Source: Neochlamydia sp. S13 (lineage in GTDB: Bacteria > Chlamydiota > Chlamydiia > Chlamydiales > Parachlamydiaceae). From it: DNA of 64,000 nucleotides. The translations under genes and the position numbers were made by a program. Every line of letters starts with the position of its first letter. Position 1 is the stretch's first letter. Of the stretch, positions 37,714 to 46,331 are shown one piece after another. Below the pieces are notes generated by a model. That model was not told the origin of the DNA, searched no databases, and saw only the letters and a list, made by a program, of their open reading frames with translations. Location: contig NZ_AP017977.1 of the NCBI RefSeq assembly GCF_000648235.2, positions 2,294,001 through 2,358,000 on the forward strand, in the 5' to 3' direction.

Positions 37714-39126
37714 ATGTATCCTATCTCTTCGGCATCTATTGAAAGCTTGCCCAATGAATTGCTGCTCCCTATCTTAGAGGCTTGCACAGTTCCTTCCTTA
37801 TTTAGCGTCTGTAAAAGATGGCATCATCTGCTGGCTTCTGAAGCGATGCCTTCTCTTTATAGAAAAATAGCACGGCTTCATTTCCCAAGGGGAGATGCCA
37901 CTACCCAGCAAACTCTTATGTTAGCTAAAGTTTATCAACTCAATCATGTACCTACCTCTACTGAAAAAGTTTATCTATCTTTTAAACAAGTTTTTACCTT
38001 AGCTAAATCTATTTCTCCTTTGGAATTTAAAGAGAAAACAGAAGAAAAAAGAGGCTTAACTCTGGCTAATTACTCTTCTTATCTTTTAAATATTAATCGC
38101 CTTTTACTTTGGAAAAAACTTCCTGGTGGGGAAGAATACTTGAACCAAGAAGAAATTAAGCACTTGCCACTAGAAAGAAAAGGAGAGTTACTTAGAGATT
38201 GGATTGAAGAAAATTGTAAAAATACCGCGGCTTTAAATTTATCTAGAGCAGGCTTGACTTATTTACCTTCAGAAATAGGCCAATTGTCTCAGCTGCAAGC
38301 GCTTCACTTAAATCAAAACCAACTCACCGCTCTGCCTGCAGAAATAGGGCAGCTGTCTAATCTGCTACAGCTTCACTTAAGCCAAAACCAGCTCACCAGT
38401 CTGCCTGGAGAAATAGGTCAATTGTCTCAGCTGCAATGGCTTGACTTATATCAAAACCAGCTCACCACTCTGCCTACAGAAATAGTTCAATTGTCTCAGT
38501 TGGCACGGCTTAACTTAAATCAAAACCAATTCACCAGCCTGCCTACAGAAATCGGGCAGCTGTCTCAGCTGCAAACGCTTGAATTAAATCAAAACCAGCT
38601 CACCAGCCTTCCTGCAGAAATCGAGCAGCTACCTAAGCTGCAAGCGCTTTACTTAAATCAAAACCAGCTCACGAGCCTGCCTGCAGAAATAGGTCAATTG
38701 TCTCAACTACAATGGCTTTACTTAAATCAAAACCAGCTCACCAGCTTGCCTGCAGAAATTGGGCAGCTGTCTCAACTACAATGGCTTTATTTAAATCAAA
38801 ACCAGCTCACCGCTCTGCCTGCAGAAATTGGGCAGCTGTCTCAGCTACAATTGCTTTACTTAAATCAAAACCAGCTTACCAGTCTGCCTGTAGAAATCGG
38901 GCAGCTGTCTCAACTACTATGGCTTTACTTAAATCAAAACCAGTTCACCAGCTTGCCTACAGAAATCGGGCAGCTGTCTCAGCTGCAAACGTTTGAATTA
39001 AATCAAAACCAGCTCACCAGCCTGCCTGCAGGAATTGGGCAATTGTCCAAGCTGAAATGGTTTGAATTAGCGGAAAATCCTTTGAAAGATATTGCAGAAA
39101 AAATAAGGCAGTGTTTTCAATTGTAG
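37714..39126 (+). CDS. F-box and leucine-rich-repeat protein 1 (candidate effector)
   Basis: The 470-residue protein opens with an F-box: IESLPNELLLPILEACTVPS, then LFSVCKRWHHLLASEAMP (residues 8-45), which in eukaryotes docks Skp1 of SCF ubiquitin ligases. A linker of 120 residues follows. From about residue 173 come 12 tandem 23-residue LRRs of the type LxLNQNQLTSLPAEIGQLSQL and a cap (ELAENPLKDIAEKIRQCFQL). No signal peptide. F-box/LRR proteins of amoeba-associated chlamydiae are thought to be injected to redirect host ubiquitination; secretion here is inferred. AAGGAAATAAA precedes the ATG, and the same leader lies before both paralogues downstream. The 69-bp DNA repeats invite unequal recombination. 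Confidence 0.9.
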   Translation: MYPISSASIESLPNELLLPILEACTVPSLFSVCKRWHHLLASEAMPSLYRKIARLHFPRGDATTQQTLMLAKVYQLNHVPTSTEKVYLSFKQVFTLAKSISPLEFKEKTEEKRGLTLANYSSYLLNINRLLLWKKLPGGEEYLNQEEIKHLPLERKGELLRDWIEENCKNTAALNLSRAGLTYLPSEIGQLSQLQALHLNQNQLTALPAEIGQLSNLLQLHLSQNQLTSLPGEIGQLSQLQWLDLYQNQLTTLPTEIVQLSQLARLNLNQNQFTSLPTEIGQLSQLQTLELNQNQLTSLPAEIEQLPKLQALYLNQNQLTSLPAEIGQLSQLQWLYLNQNQLTSLPAEIGQLSQLQWLYLNQNQLTALPAEIGQLSQLQLLYLNQNQLTSLPVEIGQLSQLLWLYLNQNQFTSLPTEIGQLSQLQTFELNQNQLTSLPAGIGQLSKLKWFELAENPLKDIAEKIRQCFQL

Positions 39127-39670
39127 AATGGCCATAAGTACTTTTTAAATTGGGGTGGGCTAAAATGAAATAGCAAACTTTCAGCCATCTTATCTTTAAA
39201 CAAGTAATCCGCTTTCCTTCCCGCAACTAAGTAAGCTTAAGCTAACCTACACATTTATAATCACAAGAAGTTTCTCTCTTTTTCCGCAGATTGCTAGGCT
39301 GAGAGAACAGCCTTTCTTGACAGGAAGAAGCTAGGCGTATTGTATTCCATCATTCGATAGAAGAATTAAAACATTGCGCCAAAAAGAGCCGTTTTGTTTT
39401 TCTCAAATAAGGTAAAGAATCAATCTCATTCTTTTAGCCAAATCAAAATTGCCGTGTCACTTAATCGCCAAAACCTGTGGCTGCTCCTAAATGCTTGGAA
39501 GGTCTCCACCCTTTCCTTAAATCTATCTTAGATTAAAGCGCCGGTAGATTATCTGTGAGTTGTTTTTCATTGATAAGGATACGAATTCGTTTGACTTGCT
39601 TTTTTAATTTTTTTATTTTGCCTTTAAAAAATAATAATGCTGAAAAGTTATCACTCACCAAGGAAATAAA

Positions 39671-41014
39671 ATGCATCCTATCTCATCGGTATCTATTGAA
39701 AGCTTGCCCAATGAATTGCTGCTCCCTATCTTAGAGGCTTGCGCAGTTCCCTCCTTATTTAGCGTCTGTAAAAGATGGCATCATCTACTGGCTTCTGAAG
39801 CGATGTCTTCTCTTTATAAAAAAATAGCACGGCTTCATTTCCCCAGGAAGAATGCCACTACTCAGCGAACTCTTATGTTAGCTAAAGTTTATCAACTCAA
39901 TCCTGCACTTACCTCTACTGAAAAAGTTTATGAAGTTTTTAAACAAGTTTTTACCTTAGCTAGATCTATTTCTCCTTTGGAATTTAAAGAGAAAACAGAA
40001 GAAAAAAGAGACTTAACTCTGGCTAATTACTCTTCTTATCTCTTAAATATTAATCGGCTTTTACTTTGGAAAAAACTTCCTGGTGGGGAAGAATACTTGA
40101 GCCGAGAAGAAATTAAGCTCTTGCCTCTAGAAAAAAAAGGGGAGCTTTTTAGAGATTGGATTGAAGAAAATTGTAAAAACATCACGGCTCTAAATTTATC
40201 TAGAGCAGGCTTGACTTATTTACCCTCAGAAATAGGCCAATTGTCTCAGCTGCAAACGCTTGAGTTAAGAGAAAACCAGCTCACCGCTCTGCCTGTAGAA
40301 ATAGGTCAATTGCCTCAGCTGCAACATCTTTACTTAAATCAAAACCAGTTCACCGCTCTGCCTGCGGAAATCGGGCAGCTGCCTCAGCTGCAATGGCTTG
40401 ATTTAAGTCAAAACCAGCTCACCAGCCTGCCTGCAGGAATAGGTCAATTGTCTCAGCTGCAAGGGCTTGACTTAATCCAAAATCAGCTCACTAGCCTTCC
40501 TGCAGAAATCGGGCAGCTGTCTCAGCTGCAAGTGCTTTACTTAAATCAAAGCCAGCTCACCGCTCTGCCTGCAGGGATAGGCCAATTGTCTCAGCTGCAA
40601 GAGCTTGACTTAAGAGAAAACCAGCTCACCGCTCTGCCTGCAGAAATCGGACAGCTGTCTCAGCTGCAAAGGCTTGACTTAATCCAAAACAAGCTCACCG
40701 CTCTGCCTGCAGAAATCGGGCAGCTGTCTCAGCTGCAAACGCTTGAATTAAATCAAAACAAGCTCACCGCTCTGCCTGCAGAAATCGGGCAGCTGTCTCA
40801 ACTACGAGCGCTTTACTTAAATCAAAACCAGCTCACCGCTCTGCCTGCAGAAATTGGGCAGCTGTTTCAGCTGCAATGGCTTTACTTAAATCAAAACCAG
40901 CTCACCAGTCTGCCTGCAGAAATCGCGCAGCTATTCCAGTTGCAAACGCTTGAACTAGCGGAAAATCCTTTGAAAGATATCGCCGAAAAAACAAGGCAGT
41001 GTTTTCAATTGTAA
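39671..41014 (+). CDS. F-box and leucine-rich-repeat protein 2 (candidate effector)
   Basis: The 447-residue paralogue of the preceding gene is nearly identical in the F-box (SLPNELLLPILEACAVPS) and linker, and carries 11 LRRs plus the same cap, one repeat fewer; the 23-residue length difference equals one LRR. Differences concentrate in the variable positions of the repeats (LELRENQLTALP, LDLIQNKLTALP, LYLNQSQLTALP), the face expected to bind a partner. This suggests that target specificity diverges while the Skp1-binding end is kept (inference). Upstream signals match those of its paralogues. Confidence 0.9.
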   Translation: MHPISSVSIESLPNELLLPILEACAVPSLFSVCKRWHHLLASEAMSSLYKKIARLHFPRKNATTQRTLMLAKVYQLNPALTSTEKVYEVFKQVFTLARSISPLEFKEKTEEKRDLTLANYSSYLLNINRLLLWKKLPGGEEYLSREEIKLLPLEKKGELFRDWIEENCKNITALNLSRAGLTYLPSEIGQLSQLQTLELRENQLTALPVEIGQLPQLQHLYLNQNQFTALPAEIGQLPQLQWLDLSQNQLTSLPAGIGQLSQLQGLDLIQNQLTSLPAEIGQLSQLQVLYLNQSQLTALPAGIGQLSQLQELDLRENQLTALPAEIGQLSQLQRLDLIQNKLTALPAEIGQLSQLQTLELNQNKLTALPAEIGQLSQLRALYLNQNQLTALPAEIGQLFQLQWLYLNQNQLTSLPAEIAQLFQLQTLELAENPLKDIAEKTRQCFQL

Positions 41015-41192
41015 AATGATCGTAAGTGCTTTTTAAATGGGGGTGTGGACAAAAATGAATAACAAACTTTTAGCCATCTTATCTTTAAACAAGTTTCCTT
41101 CCAGCAACTAAGCAAGCTTAAACTAACCTACACATTATACCCTTTAAAAAAAGTCGAGTAGCGCGAGGGAATCACACCCTCACGCTCTCACA

Positions 41193-41323
41193 GTTCCGTA
41201 CGTGAGCCTCTCAGCTCATACGGCTCCTATTGTCTAGTCGCAGGTATGAGGTGAGTCGGCCTGTGAAACTTCCCCACAAGCCTCTCTTAGAACGGTACAG
41301 GAACCTCTCAATTCATACCGCTC
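41193..41323 (-). ncRNA. Two tandem domain V hairpins of the group II intron
   Basis: Two 34-nt domain V sequences lie 97 bp apart: 41290-41323 (gagcggtatgaattgagagg on the minus strand) and 41193-41226 (gagccgtatgagctgagagg). Each has the AGC catalytic triad and closes as a hairpin, and each is followed by a domain VI-like stem. A normal intron has one. The arrangement may be a remnant of two introns or a partial duplication. Confidence 0.75.
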
Positions 41324-41327
41324 CCAA

Positions 41328-41934
41328 TTAAGCAAACGCTCCTATCATTCCTTTATTCCAGTGTACAAATAACTCTGGGTTTTCCTTTACTATCTTTCCT
41401 ATAAAGATAGTCGTTCTTGTTTTATGACCTGCAAGTTCCTTGTATTTACGCATTCCCCAAGCCACTAGTGTCTTATTGAAATGTCTGCAGAATTGGTATA
41501 GAGCTGATGGAGAATATTTCCCATAGTATGCCAACCATCCTCTGATAACTGGATTATACATTCTGGCTATATCTCCAAGTTCTAAATCTGTTCTATTTCT
41601 TATATTCCATAGAGTCAGGATGAAAATGTGGGTCAATCTCTGGCTCTAGATACAGCTTAACGACCATCTGTGCGATTCTGTCTGATACTGTGGGTATTCC
41701 CAGCTTTCTCAGCTTTCCATCACTTTTTGGTATGGCAACTATCTTTACGGGGGGCGGAAAATAGCTCCCCGACGATAGGCGATTCCAAAGTTTATACAGA
41801 TTGTCTTTAAGATTCTTTTCAAATTCTTCTATAGACTCTTCGTCAACACCTGCTGCTCCTTTGTTTGCTTTTACTCTCTTGTAGGCTTCCCATACAATGG
41901 ATTTAGAAATACAATACGACTTTGCTGTATTCAT
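41328..41934 (-). pseudogene. Group II intron reverse transcriptase/maturase, core deleted
   Basis: The first frame (41934 down to 41593, with AGGAGG before the ATG) has RT motifs 0-1: NKGAAGVDEESIEEFE, PPPVKIVAIPKSDGKLRKLG, IPTVSDRIAQMVVKLYLEPE and FHPDSMEY. It then joins, in another frame, directly to the maturase X domain: LELGDIARMYNPVIRGWLAY, YGKYSPSALYQFCRHFNKTL, MRKYKELAGHK. The roughly 200 residues between, including the YADD active site, are missing. No endonuclease domain is seen. Confidence 0.85.
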
Positions 41935-42988
41935 CGATTCCTCCTGTTTCCAGTTGTTCGATTAATCTTAAGCTAAACAATATAGTCCCCTTCGCTCCAC
42001 CTCCATTACAGAGGTCTCCTCACTACTACGGGCTATTCCGCCCCTGTTCCTTGCATCGGTACTCTGGTTCTTATGGGGCTTCCATTTGAACTTCTCCCTT
42101 TTCATCAAGGCGACAGGTTCCCACGTTCCGTATAAGAGCCTGTAGTTAAGTTCACGTCACCTTTATGCCGGATGCCATCTAAGCAGTTAATATTAGGTTT
42201 CCCTTAGATTTGTCCTGGGTTAACGAAGACCCCCCAGTTTTGACATCATTCCTATGCTTTCGACACGTCATCAGTGATTCATTTGCATTCGTCTCCTTAA
42301 CTCTCACCTGATATAGTCTTGCTATACCTTTTCCTTAACGCTCACCACATGGACTCTTTACCCATGCAGCTTAAGGTGGTTTGTAACCTATGCCTAAGTC
42401 ATCGGTTACTAGGGGCCTTCCCTAATCTCTTATACAGCATCTTTGACCCGCCGTTGGCTTGTCAAAGTTCGTGGCGCACCTAAGTCTGCATACCTAACCT
42501 TATGAAAGTTACCTCTCTACTTAATGAGAGGAATTTTATAAAGTACGGGATTACATAAGAAGTAGCTTGAAAGCGTATTATAACGACAAGAAGTTTCTCT
42601 CTTTTTCTGCAGATTGCTATGCTGGGAGAACAACTTTTCTTGACAGTCAAGAAACTGGCGTATTGTATTTCATCATTTGGTAGAAGAATTAAAACAAGGC
42701 ACCAAAAAGAGCCTTTTTTCTCAAATAAGGCAAAGAATCAATCTCATTCTTTTAGCCAAACCAAAATTGCCGCGTCACTTAGTCGCCAAAACCTGTGGCT
42801 GCTCCTAAATGCTTGGAAGGTCTCCACCCTTTCCTTAAATCTATCTTGGATTAAAGCGCCGGTAGATTATCTGTGAGTTGTTTTTCCTTGATAAGGATAC
42901 GAATTCGTTTGACTTGCTTTTTTAATTTTTTTATATTGCCTTTAAAAAATAAAAATGCTGAAAAGTCATCACTACCCAGGGAAATAAA

Positions 42989-43609
42989 ATGCATCCTATC
43001 TCTTCGGCCTCTATTGAAAGCTTGCCCAATGAATTGCTGCTCCCTATCTTAGAGGCTTGCGCAGTTCCTTCCTTATTTAGCGTCTGTAAAAGATGGCATC
43101 ATCTGCTGGCTTCTGAAGCGATGCCTTCCCTTTATAAGAAAATAGCCCAGCTCCACTTCCCCAGGGAGAATGCCACTACCCAGCGAACTCTTATGTTAGC
43201 TAAAGTTTATCAACTCAATCCTGGGCTTACCTCTACCGAGAAAGTTTATCAAGTTTTTAAACAAGTTCTTACCTTAGCTAAATCTATTTCTCCTTTAGAA
43301 TTTAAAGGGAAAACAGAAGAAAAAAGAGGCTTAACGCTGGCTAATTACTCTTCTTATCTCTTAAATATTAGTCGCCTTTTGCTTTGGAAAAAACTTCCTG
43401 GTGGGGAAGAATACCTGAGCCGAGAAGAAATCAAGAACTTGCCTCTAGAAAAAAAAGGAGAGCTATTTAGAGATTGGATTGAAGAAAATTGTAAAAACAT
43501 CACTGCTTTAGATTTATCTAAAGTAAGCTTGACTTATTTACCCCCAGAAATATGCCAGTACACTTTTAAATTACTCCTTGCGCAATTAGACATACGATAC
43601 AGTACATAA
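42989..43609 (+). pseudogene. F-box protein 3, truncated before its LRR region
   Basis: The F-box (SLPNELLLPILEACAVPS, KRWHHLLASEAMPSL) and linker match the two upstream paralogues almost residue for residue. The LRR domain stops within its first unit (DLSKVSLTYLPPEICQ), and the next 15 or so residues to the stop are read from an adjoining IS630 remnant. The product, 206 residues, would be a bare F-box without a substrate-binding part. It may still be translated, since the leader and ribosome site are intact. Confidence 0.82.
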
Positions 43610-43915
43610 GCTTTTCATTCTTTTTTCTTCCAGGCATACCTTTCTCCAAGAAGCTATTGCCATCTTTTCTAGTTCTTTATAACCCCGGTAAACACGATTA
43701 GACCAAAAATGGCTACACAGGTAATGCATAGGTTTTCAAGGGGATTAAGCTTAAGAACTATAAGGGGGTAGAAAGAGCAGGTGAATATTGGAAGGAACTT
43801 TAAGCGTTTTACTAGTATGATAGCTAGCTCGGCCTAGGATTAGCAAAGCATGGGAAGAAGTAGGCAGCGATTGACTAATTTGCTTTAAGAAGAATTTCCA
43901 CTCCTGGGCTATTTA
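43565..43915 (-). pseudogene. IS630-family transposase, C-terminal fragment 1
   Basis: Minus-strand pieces in different frames give ILGRAS, SKTLKVPSNIHLLFLPPY, LNPLENL (the catalytic Glu region of IS630, normally S-ELNP-E-LW), then SNRVYRGYKELEKMAIASW and MKSLCTVSY. Several stops and frame changes show long decay. The same sequence occurs at 54365-54710. Its left end cuts the third F-box gene. Confidence 0.72.
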
Positions 43916-44570
43916 ACGCGAGTTATGGGATAAGGAAATAGTTGAAAAAGACCTTCACACGGTTTAAAAATGTTTTTCACTAAAAAAACTTAAAGCTGGA
44001 AGGTCAAAATGATTGAAAAAGATGTCCATTTATTAATCCCCATTTTTTGCGATGTAGATGATTCTTGTAAACAATTTGAGGTTGAATGGCGTAAAATATT
44101 GGCTGAAAGCCATCACTAAGCGCTAATTGAAAAGAGCAATAGAAGAAATAGAGGGTCGATATTATCATTAAGTGAAGCGATGACTATTGTCATCATGTTT
44201 CATAGAAGTGGCTATAGAACCTTTAAAGATTACTATATTCGGCAAGTTATTCCCTCTCTAAAGAAATACTTTCCTAATGTCCTTTCCTATCATAAATTCA
44301 TCACTTTAATGAAAACATGCTTGTTTCCTATTTTTGTTTATTCACAGGCTTGCTTAGGAGAATGTACTGGCATTTCGCTTGTCGATTCTACTCTATTGAC
44401 AGTATGTCATACTCGTCGCATCCACTCCCATAGAGTTTTTAAATAAATAGCAAAAAGAGGAAAAACCTCTACAGGGTACTTTTATGGATTCAAACTCCAT
44501 CTAGTGATTAATGATAAAGGAGAAATTCTTGCTTATATGTTAACGCCAGGAAATGTGAATGATCGTATTC
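43916..44570 (+). pseudogene. IS982-family transposase remnant
   Basis: The left terminus acgcgagttatgggataagg starts at 43916. The coding part starts at ATG 44009 (MIEKDVHLLIPIFCDVDDSC), shifts frame near 44118, continues LSLSEAMTIVIMFHRSGYRT, RTFKDYYIRQVIPSLKKYFP, GISLVDSTLLTVCHTRRIHS, has an in-frame TAA at 44444, and resumes GKTSTGYFYGFKLHLVIN to GNVNDR, where it is cut. These are the IS982 D and second-D blocks; the final Glu region is lost. The left end recurs at 36497-36631. Confidence 0.82.
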
Positions 44571-44589
44571 CTGCTCCTAATCTGTCTAA

Positions 44590-44967
44590 AAACATTTGTA
44601 ACCATAGTCTATTAACTCACCGCCTCCCTTTCCCCCTGAAAAAAAAACCATCAATCGCTAGTCTTTCCCAATTAATCATTCCCGCCACATCTGCGCATTC
44701 CTTTAATACTGATAGCAAGCTATCTAAAGTTCCATCTTCTTGCCATTTACCTAGCCACCGATGAGTAGCAGATCTTGATCCCCAATTCGGTCCTTTAGGG
44801 AGATCACATCAACGCGAGCCGGTAATCAAAATCCAAAATAAGCTATTACAAATCTTTCTCCAGGGAATATGCGGCTTTCCCTTTAAATTTTTTGGAGGAT
44901 TCTGCGGCAAAAGCGGTTGTAAGATTTTCCCTTGAGTATCTGTAAGTCCTTCAAATCTTCCTGGCAT
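44590..44967 (-). pseudogene. IS5/IS1031-like transposase, N-terminal fragment
   Basis: Starting at 44967 the minus strand reads MPGRFEGLTDTQGKILQPLL, PQNPPKNLKGKPHIPWRKIC, a stop in ITGSR*CDLPKGPNWGSRS, ATHRWLGKWQEDGTLDSLL, and IDGFFFRGKGGGELIDYGYK, the first-Asp block of this transposase type. It ends where the IS982 remnant ends, so one element cut the other. A second, unrelated IS5-type fragment lies at 36640-36956. Confidence 0.78.
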
Positions 44968-45103
44968 ACGTCTTCTCCTTCTTAAAAAAGAAAAGTATAC
45001 ACCACAAATTTAAATTTTTTAATATTATCGGGATAGGTTCTGTAAGGAATTTTTTAGGTTAAAACAGGTGAGCCTAAATATCTGCTACAGCTATAGAAGG
45101 CTC

Positions 45104-46267
45104 TTAAACTGTCAGAGCAAATAGGCTAATATCATCATGATAACGCGGGCTGGCTACGTCAAAAGTATGATATTTAATATATCTAGATTGGTTAGCTGAT
45201 TGTATGTCCTCTTCACGACGCATACTTGTATCAGATACTCTCTTTGTGAATTCTTTGCCCTTATCAATAATTTTATCTTTAAAATTTTCTAATAGGTTAG
45301 ATGGCATGCTGCTTGAGATAATTTCCGTGCATTCTTCTAAAGTTAAATATTCACCAATTCCATCGGAAAAGCCAATAATGGTATCCCCCGGACTAATGGG
45401 GGTAGTGTGCACATTAATTGTGCCGCTTCCTAAGCCAAAATCAGGCCTAGAGGTAGCTAAAGAGGTATCAAAGGTTCCATTTGCTTTTTTAATGACAATC
45501 ATCGTGTCTGCTAGCTCTACGCTGAGTAAATAGTAACTGGAGCCAATTTTAATAGTTTGAGCAAAACTAATAGCGGGATGATAAGAGAGGTCTTCAAAAG
45601 TACTGGAATTTTTATGGATAGGCCGCGAATCTGAAGTTAAGGTCCGCGCCAATTGTCCAAGTTGATCTGTTAAGAATTGTTGTGCCGATTCAATTGTTTT
45701 GAACTTACGCGACTCTAGAGCTTGCTCATAAGACTGGGTAAATTTTCGCAATAACTCTTGTAATACAGGTTGCATATACGGATTATTATGCCCTGCGCCA
45801 TCTACCACATACCCAAAACCTAGTCTTCTATTCGAGTAGCTGAAATCCACATTTCCATCTAATCCATCCTCCCGTGAATGATAAGTCGTTTCTTTTGAAA
45901 AGAAGGAATCGCTACACATAGGCACATGCTTTTCAAAAGCATTTAAAACAGAATTTGGAACATGAGAGAAAGCGTGGATATAGTTACTATTGTAATGTAA
46001 GCATTTTCCAATGAGTTTTTGGTAAAAAAGTATCTGATTTGCAGGAGTTAACTTTTGATTGATTTCCTCGTTATGATGGCTGATGAAATTAGCTATATTA
46101 TTAAGGTTAAGAGGCCCGCATCCAAACCATGCCGCTATTCTGTGGAAAATGGATGTTTGCCTTAAAGGAACAAATCGTAGTGAATTTTCATTCAAAGTCA
46201 CCACATATTTTTGAGAAGAATCGTTCAAAAAATTTTCAATATGAGTGGTATCAAAGTTTATACGCAT
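45104..46267 (-). CDS. PP2C-like Ser/Thr phosphatase, candidate effector
   Basis: The 387-residue protein has the metal-binding skeleton of PP2C (PPM) phosphatases: GFGYVVDGAGHN (Asp-Gly, residue about 156), LLSVELADTMIVIKKANG (replacing the usual GDSR strand), DTIIGFSDGIGEYLT (second Asp-Gly, about 303) and RYHDDISLFALTV (DD-hhhhV end). The first 130 residues are an added helical region of unknown role, and there is no signal peptide or membrane segment. The GDSR-type motif is weak, so activity should be tested. The gene follows, by 64 bp, a small gene resembling type III secretion chaperones, which suggests an exported phosphatase acting on host proteins (inference). Confidence 0.75.
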   Translation of the reverse strand: MRINFDTTHIENFLNDSSQKYVVTLNENSLRFVPLRQTSIFHRIAAWFGCGPLNLNNIANFISHHNEEINQKLTPANQILFYQKLIGKCLHYNSNYIHAFSHVPNSVLNAFEKHVPMCSDSFFSKETTYHSREDGLDGNVDFSYSNRRLGFGYVVDGAGHNNPYMQPVLQELLRKFTQSYEQALESRKFKTIESAQQFLTDQLGQLARTLTSDSRPIHKNSSTFEDLSYHPAISFAQTIKIGSSYYLLSVELADTMIVIKKANGTFDTSLATSRPDFGLGSGTINVHTTPISPGDTIIGFSDGIGEYLTLEECTEIISSSMPSNLLENFKDKIIDKGKEFTKRVSDTSMRREEDIQSANQSRYIKYHTFDVASPRYHDDISLFALTV

Positions 46268-46331
46268 AGCTTTGTCCTACAGAGGTAAATATAAATATTT
46301 CTTTCTTTATAATTAGGAAGAAAACTTAAAG

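Larger units (their letters stand above)
41153..42479 (-). mobile_element. Decayed group II intron
   Basis: The 5' end is the classic GTGCGCC (at 42479) and the 3' end is ctactcgac (41153). Between them lie about 540 bases of intron RNA domains, the remains of a reverse transcriptase/maturase gene (41328-41934), and two domain V hairpins. Both intron ends can be placed because the interrupted MITE is known from other copies. The RT core is deleted, so it cannot move by itself; splicing might still be possible if domains I-IV are intact, which I cannot judge. Confidence 0.85.
41134..42582 (+). repeat. MITE-like repeat, copy E, split by a group II intron
   Basis: The repeat occupies 41140-41152 and 42480-42576. 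Without the intron it reads ccctttaaaaaaactaagtc... ending agtagcttgaaagcgt, colinear with copy B. It is flanked by attata at 41134-41139 and 42577-42582, a probable target duplication: unit A has a single acatttataa at the same place (about 39246-39257). So the MITE inserted between F-box units B and C, and the intron later inserted into the MITE. Confidence 0.75.
37609..43560 (+). repeat. Tandem segmental duplication of F-box units (A, B, C)
   Basis: Three units share leader, gene and trailer. The leader block gataaggatacgaattcg through the start codon occurs at about 37615, 39573 and 42891. A longer upstream part (acaagaagtttctctctttt onward) is kept at 39258 and 42584 but cut off in unit A by the IS1634 fragment. 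The trailer after the stop codon is shared by units A (39127) and B (41015). Unit C ends abruptly at about 43558. Confidence 0.85.

Noticed and set aside
37561-37777. 3' continuation of the IS1634 frame into the F-box leader
   Set aside because: It overlaps the start of the F-box gene in another frame and has no transposase similarity beyond about 37540.
38712-38996. 94-codon frame inside F-box gene 1, with regular repeats
   Set aside because: It is the out-of-frame reading of the LRR-coding repeats.
38270-39050. Regular 69-bp direct repeats that look array-like
   Set aside because: Not CRISPR: there are no unique spacers; the repeats encode LRRs in frame.
42619-42876. 85-codon frame in the leader of F-box unit C
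   Set aside because: The homologous leader of unit B (39290-39560) has indels that break it; it behaves like regulatory or relic DNA.
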